DNA from: Treponema sp. JC4
GTDB taxonomy: Bacteria > Spirochaetota > Spirochaetia > Treponematales > Treponemataceae
Assembly (NCBI RefSeq): GCF_000260795.1
Contig: NZ_AJGU01000025.1
Location: forward strand, 1 to 34,860
Direction: 5' to 3'
Length of the DNA stretch: 34,860 nt
Notes under the pieces: generated by a model
Told to the model about the DNA's origin: nothing
The model's input: the letters and a program-made list of their open reading frames with translations, nothing else
Database searches by the model: none
In this document: piece after piece, positions 16,748-23,342 of the stretch
Numbering within the stretch: the first letter of the stretch is position 1
Layout of the letters: the number at the start of each line of letters is the position of its first letter
Translations under genes and position numbers: made by a program

Positions 16748-17614
16748 TTAGTCCTTATAAATTTTGTCTTCGTCGATGAGGCTGTCTTTTTCGTCAGCTT
16801 CAATATCTTCTTCTTTCTGCTCTGTTGGCTGATAGTTAGAGTAATCTACGATTTCCTCGTCTTCATCCTTGTTAGCAGCATCTGTAACGATTTCTTCGTC
16901 ATCGTTAAGGTTTTCAAGAATCTTAAGTCCTGCTTCGTTGTCTGATTCAATTACTGCGTTAGCAATGATTGAAGTGAACAAAGTGATAGCGCGGATAGCG
17001 TCATCGTTACCAGGAATAGGGAAGTCGATTCCTTCTGGGTTACAGTTTGTATCAACAACAGCGATGATTGGGATACCCATTCTGCGTGCTTCTGCAACTG
17101 CAATCTGTTCTTTGTGTGTATCGATTACAAAAAGAGCACCTGGAAGTTCTTTCATTTCTTTAATACCACCAAGGTTCTTTTCGAGTTTAGCCTTTTCCTT
17201 CTGGAGAGAAGCTACTTCTTTCTTTGTAAGATTTTCGAATGTGCCGTCAATTTCCATCTTTTCGATTTTCTTGAGGCGCTGAAGTGATTTTTTGATTGTA
17301 GAGAAGTTTGTAAGCATACCACCAAGCCAGCGGTTGTTTACATAGAACATGCCGCAGCGTTCTGCTTCTTTCTGAACTGCCTGCTGAGCCTGTTTTTTAG
17401 TTCCGACGAACAGGATTGATTTTCCTGCAGCTGTTACTTTACGAACTTCGTCGTATCCGTCTTTAATTGCAGCGATTGTTTTCTGCAAATCGATGATGTG
17501 GATTCCATTGCGTTCTGCGAAGATGTACTTCTTCATACGTGGATCCCAGCGTTTTACCTGATGTCCGAAGTGAACTCCAGATTCCAACAGGTTTTTCATT
17601 GTTACTACTGCCAT
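16748..17614 (-). CDS. rpsB: 30S ribosomal protein S2
   Basis: The 288-residue product has the S2 core ([68 protein letters not shown]-type blocks, given here in short). After about residue 235 it carries a strongly acidic tail of roughly 50 residues, rich in Asp and Glu, beyond the usual S2 end. An AAGGAG Shine-Dalgarno lies about 10 nt before the ATG. A long, structured leader precedes it. Confidence 0.97.
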   Translation of the reverse strand: MAVVTMKNLLESGVHFGHQVKRWDPRMKKYIFAERNGIHIIDLQKTIAAIKDGYDEVRKVTAAGKSILFVGTKKQAQQAVQKEAERCGMFYVNNRWLGGMLTNFSTIKKSLQRLKKIEKMEIDGTFENLTKKEVASLQKEKAKLEKNLGGIKEMKELPGALFVIDTHKEQIAVAEARRMGIPIIAVVDTNCNPEGIDFPIPGNDDAIRAITLFTSIIANAVIESDNEAGLKILENLNDDEEIVTDAANKDEDEEIVDYSNYQPTEQKEEDIEADEKDSLIDEDKIYKD

Positions 17615-17748
17615 GAGTAACGCTCCTTCACGGGGTAATTTTCTGTCGCTTATTTTTGCGGCTTACCCACCAAACTCTGTTTCTCGTACCCGAATGGGCC
17701 GGAAGATAGTGATAAACTTCTGTTTATCACAGCTAACGCGTTTGTCAA
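17615..17748 (-). promoter_or_regulatory. rpsB promoter and structured leader
   Basis: On the minus strand a perfect -35 TTGACA (complement of 17743-17748) is followed after 16 nt by TAAACA (complement of 17721-17726), a weak -10. A 9-bp hairpin GTGATAAAC-ttct-GTTTATCAC lies at 17709-17730. The predicted leader before rpsB is about 100 nt. The -35 box also forms one arm of a GTCAAGGC/GCCTTGAC hairpin further upstream, which could end maf transcription. A role in S2 autoregulation is possible but not shown. Confidence 0.45.
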
Positions 17749-17810
17749 GGCTTTAAGCGATAGCGTGCCTTGACGAATGCGTATGATATCGGTTCAACGA
17801 ACCTTTAGGT

Positions 17811-18401
17811 CTATTCCAGTAAAGAATATCCCTGTTCCTTTAATATATCGTAAAGTTCAAAAATAGGCAATCCTATTACATTGCTGTAAGAACCTTCGAT
17901 TTTCTTAATAAATATAGAAGCAAGACTCTGGATTCTGTATCCGCCAGCTGCTCCGTGCCACTCACCGGTATCTACATACCACTGAATTTCTTCTTCACTC
18001 ATAGGATTAAATGTAACCTGAGTTTTACAGATTCTTGTAGTGATGTTTTTTGTACGTCCGTTATAAAGGGCCAGGGCAGTGATTGTTGTATGGGTGTTGC
18101 CCTGAAAAAGTTTAAGGAATTCAACTGCTTCTTCAACACTCTGAGGCTTTCCAAAAATCTTTCCGTTCTGAGTTACAATAGTATCTGCTCCAAGAACCCA
18201 TGGAATTTCCTGTTTAGGGGGCAGGGAATGAATTACTTCTGTGATTTTCTGGCGGGCCAAAAGCTCTGGAATCTGCTCTGTTTCAATTGCAGAAAGCACT
18301 GTTTCATCAATATTTGGAATTATTACACGGAAAGGAATCTTAAGCATCTTAAGAATTTCCTGTCTTCTTGGAGAGGAAGAGGCTAAAATAATTGGTTCCA
18401 T
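17811..18401 (-). CDS. maf: Maf-type nucleoside triphosphate pyrophosphatase
   Basis: Maf proteins hydrolyse non-canonical or excess NTPs (dTTP/UTP for this subgroup) to the monophosphate. The 196-residue protein has the N-terminal LASSSPRRQEILK motif, the catalytic Asp73 in VLGADTIV, and the GAAGGYRIQ block typical of the dTTP/UTPase subgroup. The ATG has an AAGGA Shine-Dalgarno about 9 nt upstream. It stands upstream of rpsB on the same strand, separated by a leader region. Confidence 0.9.
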   Translation of the reverse strand: MEPIILASSSPRRQEILKMLKIPFRVIIPNIDETVLSAIETEQIPELLARQKITEVIHSLPPKQEIPWVLGADTIVTQNGKIFGKPQSVEEAVEFLKLFQGNTHTTITALALYNGRTKNITTRICKTQVTFNPMSEEEIQWYVDTGEWHGAAGGYRIQSLASIFIKKIEGSYSNVIGLPIFELYDILKEQGYSLLE

Positions 18402-18442
18402 ACTTTTTTATCCTTTTATACTTTTTATTTAATTCTAAACGC

Positions 18443-18473
18443 AAAAAAAAACGCTGTCAATTCTGACAGCGTT
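18443..18473 (-). terminator. Intrinsic terminator of the HEAT-repeat gene
   Basis: AACGCTGTCA (18450-18459) and TGACAGCGTT (18464-18473) form a perfect 10-bp stem with a 4-nt loop. On the minus strand it is followed by a run of nine T. It ends transcription of the gene at 18493-19221 before maf. Confidence 0.9.
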
Positions 18474-18492
18474 CTGTTTATAAGAATTAAAA

Positions 18493-19221
18493 CTAATTAG
18501 CTTTGTTTGCTGAATCGTCTTTCTTGCTGCTGCTATCTTTTTTACTTTCCTGAGAAAGTTTTTTAAGAAGTCTGTAAGCCTTCTGACGAACAGGTGTTAC
18601 ATAATGATAATCTGTAGAAATGCGGGCAACTGAATCAATCATTGATTTTTTGTTTTCAGTTGTTTCGGCAAGTGCTTCGTAGGCATTAAGAACTTCCATG
18701 GCAAGTGAACTTGTTGGATTTAATGTCTGGTTTTTGCGGTTAGCAAAGGCAATTGCTTCTACAGTTTCATCGTTATTGTTGATTCCGATTTTTCCAAGTG
18801 ACTGAACGGCAGCTGCCATTACCATTGGTTCGTTATCATTAAGAGCAATATTAATCAAAGTGTTTTTTGAGTGTTCTGAAGGTACTTTAGCAAGAAGAAG
18901 GCAGGCTTCACGTCGTACAGAAGAAAAGTTGTTTGTAAGACGTCCGTTTGTTCTTGACTGAGTATTGATACCTTCACCAGCAAGGTGGTCAAGGGCAGCA
19001 ATTACAGCAGGAGATGTATTACCTTCCTCAATAGCGCTTTCCAGATATTGAAGAGCAACTAATTTATTTTCAAAATCATCTGATTCTGCAAGTGTTGTAA
19101 TAATATCTCCGTCAACGTCAGTCAAATATTCATTTTCAACTGAAGTCTCATCCTGTGCAAATGCAAAACTAAGAGCAGAAATCAATGCTATAGCTGCCAG
19201 AACTTTCTTAGAAAGCTTCAT
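18493..19221 (-). CDS. Exported HEAT-repeat-like protein
   Basis: The 242-residue product has a signal peptide (MKLSKKVLAAIALISALSFA, cleavage probably after AFA). The mature part is a chain of helical pairs typical of HEAT-like repeats: for example NKLVALQYLESAI, SVRREACLLLAKVPSEHSKNTLINIAL, VMAAAVQSLGKIGI and PVRQKAYRLLKKL. It ends in a charged, lysine- and serine-rich tail. Such proteins are scaffolds; the partner is unknown. The gene has a strong AGGAGG Shine-Dalgarno, its own promoter and its own terminator, so it is monocistronic. Confidence 0.85.
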   Translation of the reverse strand: MKLSKKVLAAIALISALSFAFAQDETSVENEYLTDVDGDIITTLAESDDFENKLVALQYLESAIEEGNTSPAVIAALDHLAGEGINTQSRTNGRLTNNFSSVRREACLLLAKVPSEHSKNTLINIALNDNEPMVMAAAVQSLGKIGINNNDETVEAIAFANRKNQTLNPTSSLAMEVLNAYEALAETTENKKSMIDSVARISTDYHYVTPVRQKAYRLLKKLSQESKKDSSSKKDDSANKAN

Positions 19222-19270
19222 TATTTTTCCTCCTGGAAAACTGTTTTATTCAAACATCTTATCTTTAAAA

Positions 19271-19299
19271 ATTATATAGTATATTTAGATTATCGGCAA
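19271..19299 (-). promoter_or_regulatory. Promoter of the HEAT-repeat gene
   Basis: On the minus strand TTGCCG (complement of 19294-19299) and a perfect TATAAT (complement of 19271-19276) are spaced by 17 nt. The leader of about 45 nt contains the AGGAGG Shine-Dalgarno. Confidence 0.75.
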
Positions 19300-19307
19300 G
19301 TTTTCTT

Positions 19308-19859
19308 TTAAAGAGTAGGAATATTTACTTTCCATTTACCGTCCTCACGAATAAAGTTGTAGTAAACTACTGTTGAATTATTAGGAAGAACCTGAACAGC
19401 CTTTACCTCAGACTTATTGATGTAACGGATTTCATCTACCTTACTCTGTTTTCTTGAAGGAATGAAAATATACTTAAAGTAATCTTCAAGTCCGCGAAGA
19501 ACGATTGTCTTATCCGGAAGGCGTTTGTTTGCCTTTCTGATATTTACAGGGCTTGAATAATACTGAATTGAATTTCTTGAAATATATGGAAGCCAGGCCT
19601 GATAATCCTGTTTATCCATAATCTTCTGGAGTTCTTTAATGATATTTATGATTTCAGTTTTATCCTGAATAAATTCTTCCTTTGAAACTTCTGCAATTTC
19701 ACCGATAGAACGTTTATATTCTTCATCGGTGTGCTGTTTTTCGATTTTAGTTTCTGTTTTTTCAACAGGCTTTTCAGTCTGCTGTGGAACAGAACCGCAG
19801 GAAATGAAACCAAATAATGATGTAAAAAGTGCAATTGTAAAAATTATAGTTCTTTTCAT
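19308..19859 (-). CDS. Lipoprotein of unknown function
   Basis: The 183-residue product starts MKRTIIFTIALFTSLFGFISCGS, a lipoprotein signal peptide with Cys as the likely lipidated residue. The mature part has a charged linker followed by an alpha+beta region ending in VVYYNFIREDGKWKVNIP, somewhat like NTF2/SnoaL-type folds, but I cannot assign a family. A longer open frame upstream (to 19964) is rejected: it would put 35 residues before the signal peptide and overlap coaD. No Shine-Dalgarno exists; the -10 box ends 7 nt before the ATG, so the gene is probably leaderless. Confidence 0.8.
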   Translation of the reverse strand: MKRTIIFTIALFTSLFGFISCGSVPQQTEKPVEKTETKIEKQHTDEEYKRSIGEIAEVSKEEFIQDKTEIINIIKELQKIMDKQDYQAWLPYISRNSIQYYSSPVNIRKANKRLPDKTIVLRGLEDYFKYIFIPSRKQSKVDEIRYINKSEVKAVQVLPNNSTVVYYNFIREDGKWKVNIPTL

Positions 19860-19866
19860 ATTATTG

Positions 19867-19895
19867 ATTTTAACTCTATTGTATGTTTTCGTCAA
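19867..19895 (-). promoter_or_regulatory. Promoter of the lipoprotein gene, overlapping the coaD promoter
   Basis: On the minus strand TTGACG (complement of 19890-19895) and TAAAAT (complement of 19867-19872) are 17 nt apart. The start point would fall at the ATG at 19859. Confidence 0.7.
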
Positions 19896-19907
19896 ATAAG
19901 ATATTTT
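19879..19907 (+). promoter_or_regulatory. Promoter of coaD, interleaved with the divergent lipoprotein promoter
   Basis: TTGTAT (19879-19884) and TATTTT (19902-19907) are 17 nt apart, and the -10 box ends 6 nt before the coaD ATG at 19914. The boxes are weaker than those on the other strand. Confidence 0.5.
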
Positions 19908-19913
19908 CGAATT

Positions 19914-20399
19914 ATGGTAAAAGCTGTATTTGCAGGGTCTTTTGATCCTATAACTAACGGTCATCTTGATATCATTCAGAGGGCAGCGAAACTTTTTGGC
20001 AGCCTTGATGTCGTGATTTCAGAAAATCCCGAAAAAAAATATATGTTCACAGAAGATGAACGCCGTAAAATGGTAGAAGAACTTACCTCTGACCTTGATA
20101 ACGTAACAGTTCATGTTTACACAGGTCTTGTCGTAAACTATGCAAAAAAAATCGGTGCCAACGTTTTGATAAGGGGAGTTCGCTCAACAAATGATTTTGC
20201 CTACGAGTTCGATCTTGCCCTTATGAACCGTAAGCTTAATCCGGATATAGAAACAGTTTTCCTTCAATCTAAGGAAAAGAATGTCGTAATTAAATCAAGT
20301 TCAATAAAAGAACTGGCCATGTTCGACGGCGACATCAGCCGCATGGTCCCGCCACTGGTAGAAAGAGCTGTTAAAGCAAAGTTTGGCAAGCTGAATTAG
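19914..20399 (+). CDS. coaD: Phosphopantetheine adenylyltransferase
   Basis: CoaD makes dephospho-CoA from 4'-phosphopantetheine and ATP. The 161-residue protein, the usual size, has AGSFDPITNGHLDI (GSFDP 8-12, the ATP-binding TNGH 14-17), the RGVRSTNDFAYE block and the KSSSIKEL motif. The N-terminal signature fixes the ATG at 19914. There is no Shine-Dalgarno; the mRNA is predicted to be leaderless. A family A repeat follows the stop codon. Confidence 0.95.
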   Translation: MVKAVFAGSFDPITNGHLDIIQRAAKLFGSLDVVISENPEKKYMFTEDERRKMVEELTSDLDNVTVHVYTGLVVNYAKKIGANVLIRGVRSTNDFAYEFDLALMNRKLNPDIETVFLQSKEKNVVIKSSSIKELAMFDGDISRMVPPLVERAVKAKFGKLN

Positions 20400-20413
20400 G
20401 TGTTTTAATATAG

Positions 20414-20555
20414 AAAAATGCAGAGCAGGGGCTGGTCTTTGTGCAGCATTGAAGGCGATAAGTTAGATACAACGCGGAAGAAAAACACAGAGCAAGCTTT
20501 GCTTGCGTCGAGCCTTCTCGGCGGAGCAAAGAACGGCCCCTGCGAAAGCATTTTT
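20414..20555. repeat. Structured intergenic repeat, family A copy 2
   Basis: The element lies between coaD and the rpmF promoters. Its ends pair: AAAAATGC (20414-20421) with GCATTTTT (20548-20555), then GCAGGGGC (20425-20432) with GCCCCTGC (20536-20543). A central hairpin GCAAGC-ttt-GCTTGC lies inside. Conserved blocks match copy 1 at 4541-4688 while the stem bases differ on both sides together. It could also terminate coaD. Confidence 0.75.
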
Positions 20556-20579
20556 AAATGACAAAATTTTAATTTTTGT

Positions 20580-20638
20580 TTGACAAACTTTGAATTTTAG
20601 CTATAATGAATTGACACGCTGATAGGAATTGTTATATT
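20580..20638 (+). promoter_or_regulatory. Tandem strong promoters of rpmF-acpP
   Basis: Two promoters stand in a row, each with a perfect -35 box: TTGACA (20580-20585) with TATAAT (20602-20607), and TTGACA (20611-20616) with TATATT (20633-20638). Both have 16-nt spacers. This is the strongest promoter region visible in the window and suits a ribosomal protein and ACP operon. Confidence 0.85.
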
Positions 20639-20678
20639 ATAACTTACATTTTTATCAGATTAAAGTGAGGTTATATAT

Positions 20679-20867
20679 ATGGCAGTACCTAGATCGAAAA
20701 CATCAAAGGCAGTAACAAAAAGACGCCAGACAATCAACATGAGATTGACAGCTCCACAGCTTGTTGAATGCAACAACTGCGGTAACCTTGTTCAGTCACA
20801 TCACGTTTGCCCTAAATGCGGTTTCTACCGTGGACGTCAAGTAATTACACCTGAAACAAAAGCTTAA
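20679..20867 (+). CDS. rpmF: 50S ribosomal protein L32
   Basis: The 62-residue basic protein has the L32 start MAVPRSKTSKAVTKRR and the zinc-type cysteine pairs CNNC and CPKC. The presence of all four cysteines marks the zinc-containing (C+) form. The Shine-Dalgarno is GTGAGG upstream of a TATATAT spacer. acpP follows after 16 nt. Confidence 0.96.
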   Translation: MAVPRSKTSKAVTKRRQTINMRLTAPQLVECNNCGNLVQSHHVCPKCGFYRGRQVITPETKA

Positions 20868-20883
20868 GTCTTAGGAGAAAAAA

Positions 20884-21123
20884 ATGGACGAATTGTTTGA
20901 GAAAATCCAGAAATTGATCGCTGACAAGTTGGAAATTGATGAAAGCAAAATCACTCTTGATTCTTCTTTCAGAAATGATCTTGGAGCAGATAGCCTTGAT
21001 ACTTATGAATTGGTATACGCTATCGAAGAAGAATTGGGAGTATCTATTCCTGATGAGAAAGCTAATGAATTTGAAACAGTTCGTGACGCTTATGACTTTA
21101 TCAAATCTGAACAGGGTAAATAA
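20884..21123 (+). CDS. acpP: Acyl carrier protein
   Basis: ACP carries growing acyl chains on a 4'-phosphopantetheine arm. The acidic 79-residue protein has the attachment site Ser37 in GADSLDTYEL and the four-helix pattern of the family. An AGGAG Shine-Dalgarno precedes the ATG. It is co-transcribed with rpmF and ends at a strong terminator. Confidence 0.97.
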   Translation: MDELFEKIQKLIADKLEIDESKITLDSSFRNDLGADSLDTYELVYAIEEELGVSIPDEKANEFETVRDAYDFIKSEQGK

Positions 21124-21151
21124 GTTTTACATCTAAAACAGATTGTGGAAA

Positions 21152-21183
21152 GGCAGTTACTGATGGTAACTGCTTTTTTTTTT
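21152..21183 (+). terminator. Intrinsic terminator of rpmF-acpP
   Basis: GGCAGTTAC (21152-21160) pairs with GTAACTGC (21166-21173), separated by a 5-nt loop and followed by ten T. The rnc -10 box lies just downstream, so rnc needs its own promoter. Confidence 0.9.
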
Positions 21184-21196
21184 GCCCGAATAATTC

Positions 21197-21202
21197 TATA
21201 AT
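21197..21202 (+). promoter_or_regulatory. -10 box of rnc (predicted leaderless)
   Basis: A perfect TATAAT ends 6 nt before the rnc ATG at 21209. The -35 position falls in the T-rich terminator tail and shows no good match. There is no Shine-Dalgarno. Confidence 0.6.
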
Positions 21203-21208
21203 AAAAAT

Positions 21209-21913
21209 ATGAAAAAAGAAGATCTTCTTACTGATAAAAGAAAGAGTCAGCTTTTACGTTTCTGTAAGGCTGTTGATATAAAATTTAAAAAAATTGAATT
21301 ACTGGAGCAGGCTTTTCATCACCGTTCCCTTACAAATGAAAAAAAAGTAAAGAATAATGAGCGCCTGGAGTTTTTAGGCGACTCTGTTCTTGGAATGGTT
21401 ACGGCAGCTTACCTGTATAATAATCTTGATAACCCGGAAGGGGATTTGGCAAAGATTAAATCTGCCGTTGTATCAGAAAAATCTCTGGCTCCCATTGCGC
21501 TTAGGCTTGGCATCGACAGCTTACTTGAAATGGGTAAGGGGGAAGAAATGACAGGCGGCCGTACTAAGCCTGCCATTCTTGCAGACTGTATGGAAGCAAT
21601 TATCGGCGCCTATTACCTGGATTCGGGCTATAAGGCTTCTGAAAAATATGTACTTTCTTTTATTGTGCCTGAGATAGAAAAGGTACTGGCCGGCGGCATG
21701 AAGGACTTTAAGACCCAGCTGCAGGAACTTTACCAGAAGACCAGCAAGGAATGTCCTGTATACGAACTGGTATCTAAAAGCGGGCCAGACCACGATCAGA
21801 TTTTTACCGTCTGCGTGCACCTGGGAAACAAGGTATACGGACCCTGCCACGGTAAAACAAAAAAGGCTGCAGAGCAGGCTGCGGCTAAGCTTGCAATAGA
21901 CCAGGGGTTTTAG
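21209..21913 (+). CDS. rnc: Ribonuclease III
   Basis: RNase III cuts double-stranded RNA, including rRNA precursors. The 234-residue protein has the signature ERLEFLGDSVLG with catalytic Glu54 and Asp58, the second pair Asp126 and Glu129 in ADCMEAIIGAYYLD, and a C-terminal double-stranded RNA-binding domain (FKTQLQELYQKT to KKAAEQAAAKLAI). It is predicted to be leaderless. It ends at a bidirectional terminator facing the exporter gene. Confidence 0.96.
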   Translation: MKKEDLLTDKRKSQLLRFCKAVDIKFKKIELLEQAFHHRSLTNEKKVKNNERLEFLGDSVLGMVTAAYLYNNLDNPEGDLAKIKSAVVSEKSLAPIALRLGIDSLLEMGKGEEMTGGRTKPAILADCMEAIIGAYYLDSGYKASEKYVLSFIVPEIEKVLAGGMKDFKTQLQELYQKTSKECPVYELVSKSGPDHDQIFTVCVHLGNKVYGPCHGKTKKAAEQAAAKLAIDQGF

Positions 21914-21915
21914 AT

Positions 21916-21956
21916 AAAAAAAAGCGCTGTTCAGCTGAACAGCGCTCATTTTTTTA
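21916..21956. terminator. Bidirectional terminator, 24-nt perfect palindrome
   Basis: Positions 21923-21946 (starting AGCGCTGTTC) are a perfect palindrome with A/T runs on both sides. It can end transcription of rnc from the left and of the exporter gene from the right. Confidence 0.92.
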
Positions 21957-21966
21957 TCCTGCTATA

Positions 21967-23184
21967 TTAGCGGAAGAAGATGATCAGGAGTTGTGATACG
22001 ATTACAACGGCAATCAAAGCGATTGGGTAAGTTGAAGCGTAAGCACCTGCTACCTGTTCTGTTCCTGCAGTAGAAATCAAAGTTCCCAAAGCAGGAGTAG
22101 AAGTCATACCACCACAGATTGAACCAAGGTTGTTCAAAAGGTTGAGTTTGAGTACATAACGGGCAAAGATGAAGCCGATAATCATTGGAACAAGGGTCAT
22201 GATGATTCCGTAGATGAAGTATACCCATTCAAAGTATTTAACGAATGAAGCACCACCTGCAACACCGGCACCAATCAAAAAGAGCATAAGACCAAGTTCA
22301 CGGAATACTTTTAGTGTTCCTTCCTGAGGCATGATAGAAACGTTACCGATTTTCATAAAGTGACCGCAGATCAAAGAAACCAAAAGACAGCCGCCTGTTG
22401 TTGTAAGAGAGAAGTTTCCGAACTTGAATGAACCTACGCAGATTCCAAGAACTGCTACTACAGAGAAAGCTCCGAATCCAAATGGGTCGATTTCCATTTC
22501 GTTACCTGTAAGTTTTGAAGGAGCTTTTGGAGCAGATTCAGAAAGTTTAGCACGTTCTTCTTCCATGTTTGCTCTTGCAAGCTTTGGAACAAGCTGTACA
22601 AAAAGAACTACACCAACTACACCAAAGAGGTAGGCAATTCCGTGTCCTACAGCAACGATTGCTTCAAGGCTTTCGCTTGTTACTGTTGCTTTTGCAGCTG
22701 AGAAGGCTGGAGTAGATGTAAGGGAACCTGAAAGAAGACCTACCAGCATTGCAGATACTTCTTCAAGATTGCGTCCGAATACCTTGTTATCAAATACGAT
22801 ACAGCCGGCACAAGAAAGACCGCCCATAACGATAATCAAAAGACCAAGTACGATATATGATTTAAAGTTACGCTTGAAATCACCAAAGAAACTTGGACCT
22901 GCAATAAATCCTACTGATGTTACAAAAAGGATAAGACCAAGATTTTCTACAATCTTGAGTGCGCTTGTAACATAAGTTTTTCCACCAACTAAAAGCTGTG
23001 CCTGAAGCGGTGAATAAAGAAATGCGCCGTAAAGAAGAGCAACGATAAATACGCCTGCAGTTCCCAAAGAAATTCCGTTAATGGTAATTCGTCCAAGCAG
23101 GTAACCAAGACCAGCAATAATAAATACGCTGAAAACAAGGAAACTGATTGCTTTTATCGATAAAATTCCACCAAAAAGAATCAT
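21967..23184 (-). CDS. AspT/YidE-type transporter, candidate succinate exporter
   Basis: The 405-residue membrane protein is a duplicated helical unit: each half has a hydrophobic bundle ending in the family motif, SGSLTSTPAFSAA (TSTPA at 156-160) and GGMTSTPALGTL (TSTPA at 361-365). This is the aspartate:alanine exchanger family, which includes the Corynebacterium succinate exporter SucE. The central TrkA-C domains of AspT and YidE are missing; only a short charged loop joins the halves. Following a fumarate-reductase operon, a C4-dicarboxylate or succinate substrate is the natural guess, but substrate cannot be read from sequence. It has its own promoter and a GAGG Shine-Dalgarno. Confidence 0.8.
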   Translation of the reverse strand: MILFGGILSIKAISFLVFSVFIIAGLGYLLGRITINGISLGTAGVFIVALLYGAFLYSPLQAQLLVGGKTYVTSALKIVENLGLILFVTSVGFIAGPSFFGDFKRNFKSYIVLGLLIIVMGGLSCAGCIVFDNKVFGRNLEEVSAMLVGLLSGSLTSTPAFSAAKATVTSESLEAIVAVGHGIAYLFGVVGVVLFVQLVPKLARANMEEERAKLSESAPKAPSKLTGNEMEIDPFGFGAFSVVAVLGICVGSFKFGNFSLTTTGGCLLVSLICGHFMKIGNVSIMPQEGTLKVFRELGLMLFLIGAGVAGGASFVKYFEWVYFIYGIIMTLVPMIIGFIFARYVLKLNLLNNLGSICGGMTSTPALGTLISTAGTEQVAGAYASTYPIALIAVVIVSQLLIIFFR

Positions 23185-23218
23185 AATAAAACCTCGAATA
23201 AAAACATAAATTTTTTAT

Positions 23219-23247
23219 ATTATATAATTTGGCGCGTTTTTGAGCAA
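23219..23247 (-). promoter_or_regulatory. Promoter of the exporter gene
   Basis: On the minus strand TTGCTC (complement of 23242-23247) and TATAAT (complement of 23219-23224) are 17 nt apart, with a leader of about 28 nt. Confidence 0.7.
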
Positions 23248-23286
23248 GAAGTGACATTTTATAGAAAAACGTACAGTTTTATGCAT

Positions 23287-23321
23287 AAAAAAAGCCGCCG
23301 ACCTTTGAAAGTCAGCGGCTT
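23287..23321 (-). terminator. Intrinsic terminator of the Hdr-Flx-fumarate reductase operon
   Basis: AAGCCGCCGAC (23292-23302) pairs with GTCAGCGGCTT (23311-23321), one mismatch, GC-rich. On the minus strand seven T follow. It separates frdA from the exporter gene. Confidence 0.9.
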
Positions 23322-23342
23322 ATATCAGCTGATTAAGTCAGC

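Noticed and set aside
19860-19964. N-terminal extension of the lipoprotein to 19964
   Set aside because: It would bury the lipoprotein signal peptide and run across the coaD promoter and start.
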